Source: Thalassotalea loyana
Lineage (GTDB): Bacteria > Pseudomonadota > Gammaproteobacteria > Enterobacterales > Alteromonadaceae
Assembly (NCBI RefSeq): GCF_030161435.1
Contig: NZ_BSSV01000008.1
Span: 1-64,000, forward strand
DNA: 64,000 bases
Direction of reading: 5' to 3'
Shown piece after piece: positions 25,930 through 34,482 of the stretch. Position numbers and translations under genes: made by a program. Under the pieces are notes generated by a model. That model was given only the letters and a program-made list of their open reading frames with translations. It was not told where the DNA came from and searched no databases. How positions within the stretch are numbered: position 1 is the stretch's first letter; each line of letters starts with the position of its first letter.

Positions 25930-25976
25930 TTGAACAAAACCAAATAAAAATGATATATTATTGTGATAATATAACA
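25930..25976 (+). promoter_or_regulatory. dihydroorotase promoter with Zur box C
   Basis: TTGAAC (25930-25935), an 18-nt spacer and TATATT (25954-25959) form a plausible promoter. Directly after the -10, TGTGATAATATAACA (25962-25976) matches the Zur core TGTTATANTATAACA at 14 of 15 positions. An 8-bp-arm inverted repeat, TATATTAT-TGTG-ATAATATA (25954-25973), overlaps it. A repressor bound here would cover the transcription start. Confidence 0.75.
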
Positions 25977-25999
25977 AAACAATTAGTGAATTCTTACAC

Positions 26000-27328
26000 A
26001 TGCAAATCATAAAAAACGCCCAAGTTGTGACAAATGGTAAAATCATTGAAGCTGATGTCGCAATAAAGGGGGAGTTTATCCACGCAATAGATTCCAATAT
26101 TACACCTTCAGCAACGGATACCGTTATTGACGCCCAAGGCATGCTATTGCTGCCAGGTATGATTGATGACCAGGTACACTTCAGGGAGCCAGGTTTAACA
26201 CATAAGGGCTCTATTTATACAGAATCCAGAGCCGCGGTTGCCGGTGGAATTACAAGCTTCATGGAAATGCCTAATGTAAAACCATCAACAACAACCATTG
26301 AAGCGCTAAAAGAGAAACATGACATAGCCAAAAAGGATGCACTCGCAAACTACTCCTTCTATCTTGGCGCTACACCCGACAATATCGAAGAAATTAAACG
26401 TGTAGACCCAACTTGGGTATGTGGTGTGAAAGTATTTATGGGTGCCTCAACCGGTGACTTATTAGTTGACCACCCTGCGGCGCTTGAGCGCATATTCAAA
26501 GAATGTCCAACGCTAATTACTACTCACTGTGAAAAAGGTGACGTAATTGCACAAAACCTTGAAAAACTGCAATTAACCACCTCTAACTTTACGCCGTCTC
26601 ACCACCCTATTATTCGGGATACCGAGGCTTGTTACCAGTCATCCTCATATGCGGTTGACTTAGCTAAGCGTCATGGTACTGATTTACATGTGTTACATCT
26701 AACAACAGCAAAAGAAATGGCGCTTTTCGAAGCCGGCCCGATTGCCCATAAAAAAATCACAGCAGAAGCTTGCGTGCATCATTTATGGTTTAATCAAGAC
26801 GATTACCCGACTTTAGGTAATTTAATCAAATGTAACCCTGCAATCAAAGCTGAGAGTGATAGACTCGCGTTAATCAAAGCGATTAATGAGGATCGTATTG
26901 ATATAATTGCAACTGACCACGCTCCTCATACCTTTGAGGAAAAAGGCGTTGATTTCATGGAAGCACCTGCTGGCTTGCCACTTGTTCAACATGCCTTACT
27001 CTCTGTTTTAGGACAAGTAAAACGCGGTGCGTTTACCTTAGAAAAAGCAGTCGAAAAGGTATCTCACAACCCTGCTATTCGTTATAAAATTGACAAGCGA
27101 GGTTATGTTGAGGAAGGTTTTTATGCGGACTTGGTGTTGGTTGATCCGAACCAAACAACAGCTATTAGCCATGACAACACACATTATCACTGCCAATGGA
27201 CACCATTTAACGGGGTTACCTTTAACCATAAGATAATGGCAACCTTTGTTAACGGTAAACAAGTTTTTAACGAGACTGGTTTTGCTGATGCTTCAACGGC
27301 TATGGCACTTCATTTCAATAGAGATTAG
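26000..27328 (+). CDS. pyrC2: dihydroorotase, class I type with Q-x-H metal motif (Zur-linked paralogue)
   Basis: This 442-residue amidohydrolase cyclises carbamoyl-aspartate to dihydroorotate. Family landmarks are DDQVHFREPG (56-65), Lys144 in GVKVFMGAS (the carbamylated-lysine position), His176 in TTHCEK, His230/His233 in LHVLHL, and Asp306 in ATDHAPH. The usual D-x-H-x-H metal motif reads D-x-Q-V-H, so the first His is Gln58. The same DDQVHFREPGLTHK segment occurs in Bacteroidetes-type enzymes as I recall them. Housekeeping PyrC in gammaproteobacteria is normally the class II type. Zur box C and the neighbouring zinc genes suggest a backup enzyme used when zinc is short. Confidence 0.86.
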   Translation: MQIIKNAQVVTNGKIIEADVAIKGEFIHAIDSNITPSATDTVIDAQGMLLLPGMIDDQVHFREPGLTHKGSIYTESRAAVAGGITSFMEMPNVKPSTTTIEALKEKHDIAKKDALANYSFYLGATPDNIEEIKRVDPTWVCGVKVFMGASTGDLLVDHPAALERIFKECPTLITTHCEKGDVIAQNLEKLQLTTSNFTPSHHPIIRDTEACYQSSSYAVDLAKRHGTDLHVLHLTTAKEMALFEAGPIAHKKITAEACVHHLWFNQDDYPTLGNLIKCNPAIKAESDRLALIKAINEDRIDIIATDHAPHTFEEKGVDFMEAPAGLPLVQHALLSVLGQVKRGAFTLEKAVEKVSHNPAIRYKIDKRGYVEEGFYADLVLVDPNQTTAISHDNTHYHCQWTPFNGVTFNHKIMATFVNGKQVFNETGFADASTAMALHFNRD

Positions 27329-27353
27329 AATGTTTAACCAAGTGATTCTAATC
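27323..27353 (+). terminator. stem-loop after the dihydroorotase gene
   Basis: GATTAGAAT pairs perfectly with ATTCTAATC across a 13-nt loop, overlapping the stop region of the dihydroorotase gene. There is no T tract. It is a weak terminator or mRNA-end hairpin. Confidence 0.45.
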
Positions 27354-27409
27354 ATTCACTAAATCTATTAAAACGACATTATAACTATTAACGTTTCATA
27401 GGACTTAAA

Positions 27410-29590
27410 ATGTACAAAAAACGATTCGCTGCACTCGCTACGGCAAGTGCTGTTTCACTTGCTCTGATGACGACGGGCTGTTCACAACAAGAAGAAAAAG
27501 CTACGTCTACTGCAGTTCAAGCTGAAGCGCCAGCTAAACAGGCTAGTGAAGTTACTGCTGAAAACCCATTTTTCAAACCGTGGAATACACCATTTGGTGC
27601 TCCTCCATTTGGTGAAATCAAAACAGAACACTTTTTACCTGCTTTTGACAAAGCGATGGCGATTCACTTAGAAGAAGTCGAAGCAATTGCCAATGCCGAC
27701 AGCGTACCTAACTTTAAAAACACGATTGAGCAGCTAGAACTGTCAGGTGCTGACTTAACACGCGTTGCATTAGTGTTCTTTAACCTAACGGGTACTGAGT
27801 CAAATGATGAAATGCAAGCATTACAACGTGAAATCTCTCCTAAGCTTACACGTCATAGCAGTAAAATCACGTTAAACGAAGCACTGTTCAAACGCGTAAA
27901 AGCAGTCTATGAAACACGTAATGATAGCAACTTAAATGCCGAACAAATTCGACTAGTTGAGCGTTTATACAACGAATCTGTTCGTTCTGGTGCGAACCTT
28001 TCAGGTGAAGATAAAAAAAGATATGCTGAAATTAATGAGCGTATCTCTAGCTTAACGACTGAGTTCGGTCAAAACATGCTGAACGATAGCCGTAACTTCA
28101 AATTAGTGCTTGAAGAAAGTGATTTAGCTGGTATGTCTCAATCAATGATTGACGCAGCAGCAGCGAGTGCAAAAGCACAAGGCCTAGAAGGCAAATACCT
28201 AATTACATTACAACGTTCAAGTGTAGAGCCTTTCCTACAGTTCTCTGAGCGTCGTGACCTGCGTGAACAAGCATTCAATGGTTGGGCATTGCGTGGTGAC
28301 AATGACAACGAATATGATAACAAAGCAAACGTAGAAGAAATCGTTAAGTTGCGTTCTGAGCGTGCTAAATTATTAGGTTACAAGCATCACTCTGATTACG
28401 TACTTTCAAATACCATGGCATCTTCTCCAGAAGCTGCAATGGATCTACTAATGAAAGTTTGGAAGCCTGCCGTTGCACAAGCACAAGTAGAGCGTGAGTG
28501 GATCTTAGAGCAAATGAAAGCTGACGGTGCTGACCATGAGTTAGCCGCTTGGGATTGGCGCTTCTACGCAGAAAAAGTAAGAAAAGCGAAGTTTGACCTA
28601 GACCAAGGCGAAATTGCTCAGTACTTTGAATTAAACAATATGATTGAAGCAAAGTTCTATGTAGCTAAGCAATTATTCGGTCTAACGTTTACTGAGCGTA
28701 CAGATATCCCTGTTTACAACGATGTTGTGCGTGTGTGGGAAGTAAAAGACGCAAACGGTAATTCAATTGGTTTATTCTTCGGTGATTACTACGCACGTTC
28801 AACGAAACGTTCAGGTGCATGGATGAGCGCGTTTAGATCGCAGCAAAAACTAGCTGGCGACGTAAAACCTTTAATTATTAACAACATGAATTTAAACCAA
28901 CCAGCAGAAGGTCAGCCGACATTAATGAGCTACTCTGATGCTGTGACGTTATTCCATGAGTTTGGTCATGCATTACACGGTTTATTGTCAAATGTAACCT
29001 ACCCTACTCTTGCTGGTACAAGTGTGTCACGTGACTGGGTTGAGTTCCCTGCTCAATTCTACGAGCACTACATTGCACAACCAGTCATGTTAAAGCAATT
29101 TGCTCGTCACTATGAAACGAATGAGCCTATGCCTGAAGCATTGCTTGAGCGCATCAAAGCTGCGGCAACATTTAACCAAGGTTTTGCGACGGTGGAATAC
29201 ACTGCATCAGCGTTAGTTGATATGGCATACCACAAAATGACTGAAGTTGATAAGATCGATGTTCGTGCATTCGAAGACAAGATCTTAGGCGACTACGGTA
29301 AGCCAGAAGAAATCATCATGCGTCACCGTAGTACACACTTCGGCCATATTTTCGCCGGTGGTTACGACTCAGCATATTACGCTTACATGTGGTCAGAAAT
29401 TTTAGATTCTGATGGTTTTAATGCCTTTGTCGAAGCAGGTAACATTTTTGATAAAGAAACATCGCAAAAGCTATACAACTTTGTATTTAGTACAGGTGAT
29501 ACACTAAATTACGAAGAAGCATACAAAGCGTTTAGAGGTCGTGCACCGTCAACTGATGCTTTATTGATAAATAAAGGTTTTAAAAAGTAA
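27410..29590 (+). CDS. M3-family metallopeptidase, lipoprotein (peptidyl-dipeptidase Dcp-like)
   Basis: This 726-residue protein has a lipoprotein signal (SLALMTTGCSQQ, Cys near residue 24) and a Gln/Ala/Glu-rich linker. The M3A catalytic domain has the zinc site HEFGHALHG at His516-His520 and the downstream Glu. The C-terminal segment FGHIFAGGYDSAYYAYMWSE is diagnostic for Dcp/OpdA. Length after removal of the leader (about 680) fits Dcp. Lipidation would place it in the envelope, so it would trim peptides in the periplasm rather than the cytosol. It has its own leader region and a strong terminator at 29621. Confidence 0.9.
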   Translation: MYKKRFAALATASAVSLALMTTGCSQQEEKATSTAVQAEAPAKQASEVTAENPFFKPWNTPFGAPPFGEIKTEHFLPAFDKAMAIHLEEVEAIANADSVPNFKNTIEQLELSGADLTRVALVFFNLTGTESNDEMQALQREISPKLTRHSSKITLNEALFKRVKAVYETRNDSNLNAEQIRLVERLYNESVRSGANLSGEDKKRYAEINERISSLTTEFGQNMLNDSRNFKLVLEESDLAGMSQSMIDAAAASAKAQGLEGKYLITLQRSSVEPFLQFSERRDLREQAFNGWALRGDNDNEYDNKANVEEIVKLRSERAKLLGYKHHSDYVLSNTMASSPEAAMDLLMKVWKPAVAQAQVEREWILEQMKADGADHELAAWDWRFYAEKVRKAKFDLDQGEIAQYFELNNMIEAKFYVAKQLFGLTFTERTDIPVYNDVVRVWEVKDANGNSIGLFFGDYYARSTKRSGAWMSAFRSQQKLAGDVKPLIINNMNLNQPAEGQPTLMSYSDAVTLFHEFGHALHGLLSNVTYPTLAGTSVSRDWVEFPAQFYEHYIAQPVMLKQFARHYETNEPMPEALLERIKAAATFNQGFATVEYTASALVDMAYHKMTEVDKIDVRAFEDKILGDYGKPEEIIMRHRSTHFGHIFAGGYDSAYYAYMWSEILDSDGFNAFVEAGNIFDKETSQKLYNFVFSTGDTLNYEEAYKAFRGRAPSTDALLINKGFKK

Positions 29591-29620
29591 TTAAATACTT
29601 TTATTTCTAGCAATAAAACA

Positions 29621-29654
29621 AAAAATGTCGTTCAATGAAGAACGACATTTTTTT
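29621..29654 (+). terminator. intrinsic terminator after the M3 peptidase
   Basis: ATGTCGTT/AACGACAT arms (29625-29632/29641-29648) sit in A and T runs. The open frame of the next gene formally begins inside this hairpin, which argues for the later start at 29682. Confidence 0.9.
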
Positions 29655-29681
29655 GCACCAAACAACCATCAGAGGGACTTA

Positions 29682-30050
29682 ATGAATACAAGTGAAGTAA
29701 GTGATTTATTCACTCAATGGAATAATGCGATTCAAACTCGAGACCCAAAGGTCGTAACAGCGCTATACGCGAGCGATGCAACACTTCTCCCAACGATATC
29801 TAATATTGTTCGTCATAATCACGCCGAAATTGAAGACTATTTTGCCCTATTTCTACCTCGCGGACCTATTGGCGAACTTCTAGAGGAAAACATTAGAGTT
29901 ATCGACACAATCGCGATTAACTCCGGCGTTTATGCCTTTAGTTTTGACGACGGTTCAACTGCCCAGGCTCGCTATAGTTTCGTGTACAAAAAAATCGATT
30001 CTCAATGGAAAATTATTGAACACCACTCTTCTGTTATGCCCGAGCAATAA
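29682..30050 (+). CDS. NTF2-like protein, SgcJ/EcaC (CaMKII-association-domain) family
   Basis: This 122-residue protein has an NTF2-like cone fold pattern: N-terminal helix VSDLFTQWNNAIQTRDPKVVTALYASDATLLPTIS-type sequence (about residues 5-38), a short helix IEDYFALFL, and a C-terminal sheet ending WKIIEHHSSVMPEQ. The WKIxxHHSS end is typical of SgcJ/EcaC or CaMKII-AD-like small proteins. ATG 29682 follows AGAGGGACTTA and avoids the terminator. No catalytic activity can be assigned; members often bind small ligands or act as steroid-isomerase-like folds. It appears to stand alone. Confidence 0.75.
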   Translation: MNTSEVSDLFTQWNNAIQTRDPKVVTALYASDATLLPTISNIVRHNHAEIEDYFALFLPRGPIGELLEENIRVIDTIAINSGVYAFSFDDGSTAQARYSFVYKKIDSQWKIIEHHSSVMPEQ

Positions 30051-30097
30051 ATTAAAGGCTTGCCGCCCAAGTGCAGCTACAAGCCGTTAATTTATAC

Positions 30098-30232
30098 CTA
30101 ACGGTGCATTCCCCGAATTGGATAGTTATTATCAGGATTTCGAATCCAGCGTAAACCATTAACTAAAGCCGATAGTTCTGGACGAACAAATGGGTTATTA
30201 GAAATATCAACGCTTGATAACAAAGCCGTTAT
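30098..30232 (-). pseudogene. coding remnant: C-terminal fragment resembling a leucine-rich-repeat protein
   Basis: On the minus strand, just after the antiporter stop and in a different frame, 43 codons read without a stop from 30226 to TAG 30098-30100. The product includes LLSSVDISNNPFVRPELSAL and VNGLRWIRNPDNNYPIRGMHR-like sequence. The D-I-S-N-N-P pattern is that of a leucine-rich repeat. There is no ATG, and a stop (TGA) lies only two codons further upstream. I read it as the tail of a gene whose front has been lost, or a chance frame; codon use looks protein-like. Confidence 0.45.
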
Positions 30233-32196
30233 TCACCTTCATGAATAAAGTGCTCAGCCCATTCGACTCTTCTTGGCTTACCGCGGATTACTAACGTATC
30301 TTGATTTTGTAATACGATATCTTCGTCCGGCAAATCAATTTCGCCATCTCCTTGGCGCAACGTTAAAATGTCGATACGCTTCGACGAAAAATTAAGATCT
30401 CGAATCGACTTACCCACCGCATAGGAATTCTCAGTCAAGGTTATGCCGTGAGCGAACTCTCGTTGTTCGATAACATTCTGACTCATATCCGTTTGCTCAC
30501 CCTGAAAAAAGCCATGCATATGGTTATAGTGGCTTTTTCGTTCCTTTTGCATCAAGCGAATAATACGAGAAAAAGATACACCAGATAGTGAGAGTACTTG
30601 TGATACAAGCATTAAACTTCCTTCAAGTATTTCAGGCACAACTTCATTCGCACCGGCAGACTTTAACATTTCAAGCTGATCGTCATTTCGCGTGCGAACA
30701 AGGATTGGCACATCAGGTGACAGGGCTCTTACGCGTTGAATCGCATCTGCTGACTGCTTGTCTTCACCGAACGTAATAACAACAAGTTTCGCACGTTCAA
30801 TTTTCGCAGCGTGGAGCAATTCCGTTTGACGCGATGAGCCGAATAAAATATTTTCACCCGCTTCCCTCGCTTTAGTGGTTCGCAGTGGATCAATATCAAT
30901 CGCGACGAAGTCCATGCCCTCTTGCTTCAAGAATCGGCTTATCGTTTGACCTACTCGCCCAAAACCACAAATTATCACGTGGTCTTCAAGCTTAGCTTTC
31001 TCAGGAAGGTCTTGTAATTCGCTGTAACTTTCTTTCTTTTCTTTCGTTAACGTGATTGACCAGCCACGCGCATTCTCAATCAAGTATGGCGTCATCGCCA
31101 TAGAGATAACACCTACGCCAATTAAAATCGAGCCAACGTCGACTGGAATTAAATCAACTTGACGTGCTAGAGCAATCAAAACAAAGCCAAACTCCCCCAT
31201 TTGAGAGAGCATAATACCGCTGGCAAGGCCGTCTTTGGCATTTTCCCCTGCCCGTTTAGCTAAGTAGTGAATAATAGCCACTTTACATAACATAAACGCG
31301 GCCAATAAAACGAACATATCAACTGGGTTATTCCACAAATAACTGACATCAAATTTCATCCCGACCGTCACAAAGAACAAACCAAGTAAGATATCTCGGT
31401 ATGGTCGTATATCAGCTTCTAATTGATATTTATATTGGCTTTCACCCAACATCATCCCGGCTAAAAATGCACCTAAGGCCATCGATAAGCCAAACCATAG
31501 TGTCAATGATGATGCTACTAACGTGACAAGCAGCGTTGTTAGAACAAATAATTCATCGGTTCTTACTTGGGCAACCAAATTGTAAATCCTAGGTAGCACC
31601 CATTTGCCAACAAGTAGCAGAAGCCCAACAACAAACACGCCTTTAACTAAGGCAAACGCCAACGCAAAGATCATTGACGTTTCACTTGGCTGTGCGAGTA
31701 ACGGAATAATAATGAGTAAAGGTACTACCGCGATGTCTTGGAACAATAGAATTGCCACAGACAATTGACCAGATTTTCGCTTCATCGCACCTGTTTCACT
31801 TAACTGACGAATAACAATAGCAGTTGAGGAAAGCGCTAATACACCACCAATAACAAAGGCACTACTAAAAGACTGTCCCAACAACATGGCAATAATCGTG
31901 AAAAGAAGCATCGATATAGCGACTTGAGCACTACCTACAGCAAACACAAGCCTTCGCATTGCCATTAATTTTGGCAGTGAGAACTCTAAACCAAGTGTGA
32001 AAAGCAGAAAGACAATGCCCAATTCAGCAAAATGCTCTAAATCGACATTACTGTGAGTAAAATTCAACCCATGCTCACCGACGAGCATCCCGGCAACCAA
32101 ATAAGCGAGAATGGCAGGCATATTGAGTTTTCGAAACAACCAAACCAAGCAAACAGCACTTGCTAAAATGATGACAACTTCTAAATATAAACCCAC
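30229..32196 (-). CDS. CPA2-family K+(Na+)/H+ antiporter with RCK domain (KefB/YbaL-like)
   Basis: This 655-residue protein has an N-terminal membrane half (about residues 1-385) with 11-13 hydrophobic segments of the Na_H_Exchanger family. FLLFTLGLEFSLPKL and the ALSSTAIVIRQL segment are typical of the CPA2 core. Then comes a cytoplasmic TrkA-N/RCK Rossmann domain (HVIICGFGRVGQTISRFLK, about 405-425) and a C-terminal TrkA-C domain (ENSYAVGKSIRDLNF onward). The layout matches Kef/YbaL antiporters that export potassium or sodium under electrophilic or pH stress. No KefF/KefG-type ancillary gene is adjacent. Confidence 0.9.
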   Translation of the reverse strand: MGLYLEVVIILASAVCLVWLFRKLNMPAILAYLVAGMLVGEHGLNFTHSNVDLEHFAELGIVFLLFTLGLEFSLPKLMAMRRLVFAVGSAQVAISMLLFTIIAMLLGQSFSSAFVIGGVLALSSTAIVIRQLSETGAMKRKSGQLSVAILLFQDIAVVPLLIIIPLLAQPSETSMIFALAFALVKGVFVVGLLLLVGKWVLPRIYNLVAQVRTDELFVLTTLLVTLVASSLTLWFGLSMALGAFLAGMMLGESQYKYQLEADIRPYRDILLGLFFVTVGMKFDVSYLWNNPVDMFVLLAAFMLCKVAIIHYLAKRAGENAKDGLASGIMLSQMGEFGFVLIALARQVDLIPVDVGSILIGVGVISMAMTPYLIENARGWSITLTKEKKESYSELQDLPEKAKLEDHVIICGFGRVGQTISRFLKQEGMDFVAIDIDPLRTTKAREAGENILFGSSRQTELLHAAKIERAKLVVITFGEDKQSADAIQRVRALSPDVPILVRTRNDDQLEMLKSAGANEVVPEILEGSLMLVSQVLSLSGVSFSRIIRLMQKERKSHYNHMHGFFQGEQTDMSQNVIEQREFAHGITLTENSYAVGKSIRDLNFSSKRIDILTLRQGDGEIDLPDEDIVLQNQDTLVIRGKPRRVEWAEHFIHEGE

Positions 32197-32489
32197 TAAG
32201 CTTCCTTACATTCTTTGCTACCTAGCTCCAATATATCAAACTGACAATAAAAATCATGGCACAACGTTAAAATTCACGCATTCTGCGTGGCAAAATTATG
32301 ACGGCAGCGGCAATACTTGATTGCCAGATAAATGGCGAGCGAGGAAAATTATCAGTCTCTTTATTAAGCTTAGCAAAAATTCCCATAAAAAACATAAGGT
32401 AATAGACAAACTTATAATTAGTAATACAAACGGCGCGAATTTTGCAACCTATATTCCCAGCTAAGCTAGCTAGTTATAGGGGTGCAAGC

Positions 32490-33383
32490 ATGCAAACATT
32501 AAATATTATTGATAATTCGTCTTCGAGCTTTAACGCTTTTCAACTATTTAATGAAAATACGTTAATTTCAGCAGAGCGTCTGTTGAATTTAGTGGAACAA
32601 TTACAAAGCACAATGTGTTTTGACAACCTTATTAATCGCTTCGCAATGGAAGCATCGAAGTATGCTGAGTTTTCAGGGCTAAGTTTCCAATACCACGATG
32701 GCATCGCAAACATGCGAGGTAGTCGCCCAGGTAAGCACAAAGAGCAAATAGAATTAAAAATCAATGAAGAGTTAATCGGTGTATTAACCTACCACGTAAA
32801 CACAAAGTTCAGCGCACAAGCTTTCAATTGCCTACAGGAATTGCATCGCTTCTTGGCATACCCGCTTAAAAATGCAGTGATGCTACATCAAGCGAATCAG
32901 CTAGCGATGCATGATCATTTAACCGGATTGAATAACCGCCGTTTCTTTGACGATCAATTGAAAAAATCAATTAATCATGCGAAGCGAAATAATAATTTAT
33001 TAAGTCTAATGCTTTTAGATTTAAACAAATTTAAACAAATTAACGATACTCATGGACACCATATCGGTGACTTAGTATTGAAAGAATTCTCTCGTGTTCT
33101 AGCGGCTTCAATCCGTGATTACGATACTGCCTATCGTTTTGGTGGTGATGAATTTGCCGTCATTATTGAAGGTGCTGATACGAAAGCAGTCAGTAACATT
33201 GAAGCACGAATCCATCACAAAACTCAGATGAATTCATTGCTTGCTAAATATGATGTGAGTACAAGCATTGGTTTCTCATTTCTTCATAATAATGACAATG
33301 AAGCTAATTTCTTCAACCGTGCAGATCAAGGCTTATATAAGCAAAAAGTCTCACAGCCAAGAACACCTTTTCGTATCGTGTAA
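32490..33383 (+). CDS. diguanylate cyclase (GGDEF domain) with intact I-site
   Basis: This 297-residue protein has about 130 N-terminal residues of unassigned, GAF-like sensory sequence with no membrane helix. The GGDEF domain follows, with DHLTGLNNRR near 142-151 and LDLNKFKQINDTHGHHIGD near 177-194. The active site GGDEF is at 218-222. The allosteric I-site RDYD (209-212) lies exactly five residues before it. It should make cyclic-di-GMP in the cytosol with product inhibition. The frame extends to a TTG at 32442, but ATG 32490 has GGGGTG upstream and is the likely start. A c-di-GMP riboswitch lies 16.5 kb away. Confidence 0.92.
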   Translation: MQTLNIIDNSSSSFNAFQLFNENTLISAERLLNLVEQLQSTMCFDNLINRFAMEASKYAEFSGLSFQYHDGIANMRGSRPGKHKEQIELKINEELIGVLTYHVNTKFSAQAFNCLQELHRFLAYPLKNAVMLHQANQLAMHDHLTGLNNRRFFDDQLKKSINHAKRNNNLLSLMLLDLNKFKQINDTHGHHIGDLVLKEFSRVLAASIRDYDTAYRFGGDEFAVIIEGADTKAVSNIEARIHHKTQMNSLLAKYDVSTSIGFSFLHNNDNEANFFNRADQGLYKQKVSQPRTPFRIV

Positions 33384-33398
33384 CGACCTGATAATTTC

Positions 33399-33436
33399 GC
33401 CAATAATCCAGCTAGCAACGATTATTGGCGAGTTTT
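33399..33436 (+). terminator. stem-loop terminator after the GGDEF gene
   Basis: CGCCAATAAT pairs with ATTATTGGCG (33399-33408/33421-33430) and is followed by a short T-rich run. Confidence 0.65.
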
Positions 33437-33543
33437 CACTTTATTTTGTCAGCAATGATTGTTTGGCAAAATACTTTAGCTAAGATTTTTGCGTTCAATG
33501 ATCGTATGATTAACCCCATCTACTTTCATTATCTGGAATGGCT

Positions 33544-33909
33544 ATGAATCATAAAGCAATCAATCTCAAAGAAAAATTCACAAAATTTTCTGATCATTGG
33601 TCTCCGCGTGTGATTGCACAAATGAACGACTACCAATTCAAACTCGCCAAAGTACAGGGTGAATTTGTCTGGCATAATCCCCCTGAAACTGACGAAGTTT
33701 TTCTTGTTGTTGACGGTGAGCTAAAGATTGCTTTTGAGGATGGGACTGTATCGCTCAATCAAGGTGAAATGTTTGTTGTCCCGAAAGGCATCGAGCATAA
33801 ACCCTTCGCAGAAAACGAGTGTCAAATTATGATTATCGAACCCAAAGGTGTCGTAAATACTGGCGACTTAGAAAGTGAACTAACCGCTGAAAATAATGTT
33901 TGGGTGTAA
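33544..33909 (+). CDS. small cupin-domain protein
   Basis: This single-domain cupin of about 121 residues has cupin motif 1 spanning FVWHNPPETDEVFLVVDGELKI (about residues 38-59). Motif 2 is GEMFVVPKGIEHKPFAENE (about 73-91), giving His and Glu metal ligands. It is similar to the many small cupins of unknown substrate in gammaproteobacteria. Two in-frame ATGs lie at 33538 and 33544; the GGA at 33535 is spaced for the second, so I chose that. Its function is unknown; isomerase, dioxygenase or sensor roles are all possible for this fold. It is apparently monocistronic. Confidence 0.82.
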   Translation: MNHKAINLKEKFTKFSDHWSPRVIAQMNDYQFKLAKVQGEFVWHNPPETDEVFLVVDGELKIAFEDGTVSLNQGEMFVVPKGIEHKPFAENECQIMIIEPKGVVNTGDLESELTAENNVWV

Positions 33910-34077
33910 ACCACTCTTCACTTATCCCAGCCTGTTTACTAAGAACTAGCGTAGCGCTAACCTGATGTAGAAAACACGTAAAATATAGCCAAGACGCTAC
34001 AATGTCATAAAGATGACGTATTAAATTAGGCGCTTTCTTCAGATAATTAACGAGAAATTACTGATAAGGAAGCTATT

Positions 34078-34413
34078 ATGGATATGCAATTAAACGTAAC
34101 AAAGTTAAAACAATTAAGAGAGTCGCACGCATGGAGTCAATCCCATCTTGCAGAAGTCGCAGATATTAGTTTAAGAACGATTCAGCGAATAGAAAAGTCA
34201 GGTATCGCATCACCTGAATCAACTAAAGCAATTTGTGCTGCTTATAACATCAATGTTACCGACCTGCTCATACCGCAAGCGTCTCAAGAAGAACCTTTAG
34301 CTAATGCAACATCCTCAGTTCGACCACTTTTTAACATAGGTACTCTGGAGGTTAAAGCAACAATCATCGCATTTTGTTTAGCCTTTATAATCGCTTTTAC
34401 GTTAACATATTAA
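34078..34413 (+). CDS. XRE-family HTH regulator with C-terminal membrane anchor
   Basis: This 111-residue protein has a helix-turn-helix at residues 6-62: LKQLRESHAWSQSHLAEVADISLRTIQRIEK covers the recognition helix, followed by the typical SPESTKAICAAYNINVTDLL extension. A hydrophobic helix (about residues 92-110, IIAFCLAFIIAFTLTY) ends the protein. The arrangement suggests a membrane-tethered DNA-binding regulator. The ribosome site AAGGAAG lies well placed before ATG 34078. The target is unknown; the DsbA-like gene 70 nt downstream on the same strand is the nearest candidate. Confidence 0.82.
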   Translation: MDMQLNVTKLKQLRESHAWSQSHLAEVADISLRTIQRIEKSGIASPESTKAICAAYNINVTDLLIPQASQEEPLANATSSVRPLFNIGTLEVKATIIAFCLAFIIAFTLTY

Positions 34414-34482
34414 ATACTAACGGGTTGAGCCAATCGAAATAGCGAGACAAGGCCAACGCAACTATACCGCAAAGGGAATATC

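Noticed and set aside
32197-32489. Possible small gene or RNA between the antiporter and the GGDEF gene
   Set aside because: Only very short frames and no clear hairpin with U tract; nothing supportable was seen.
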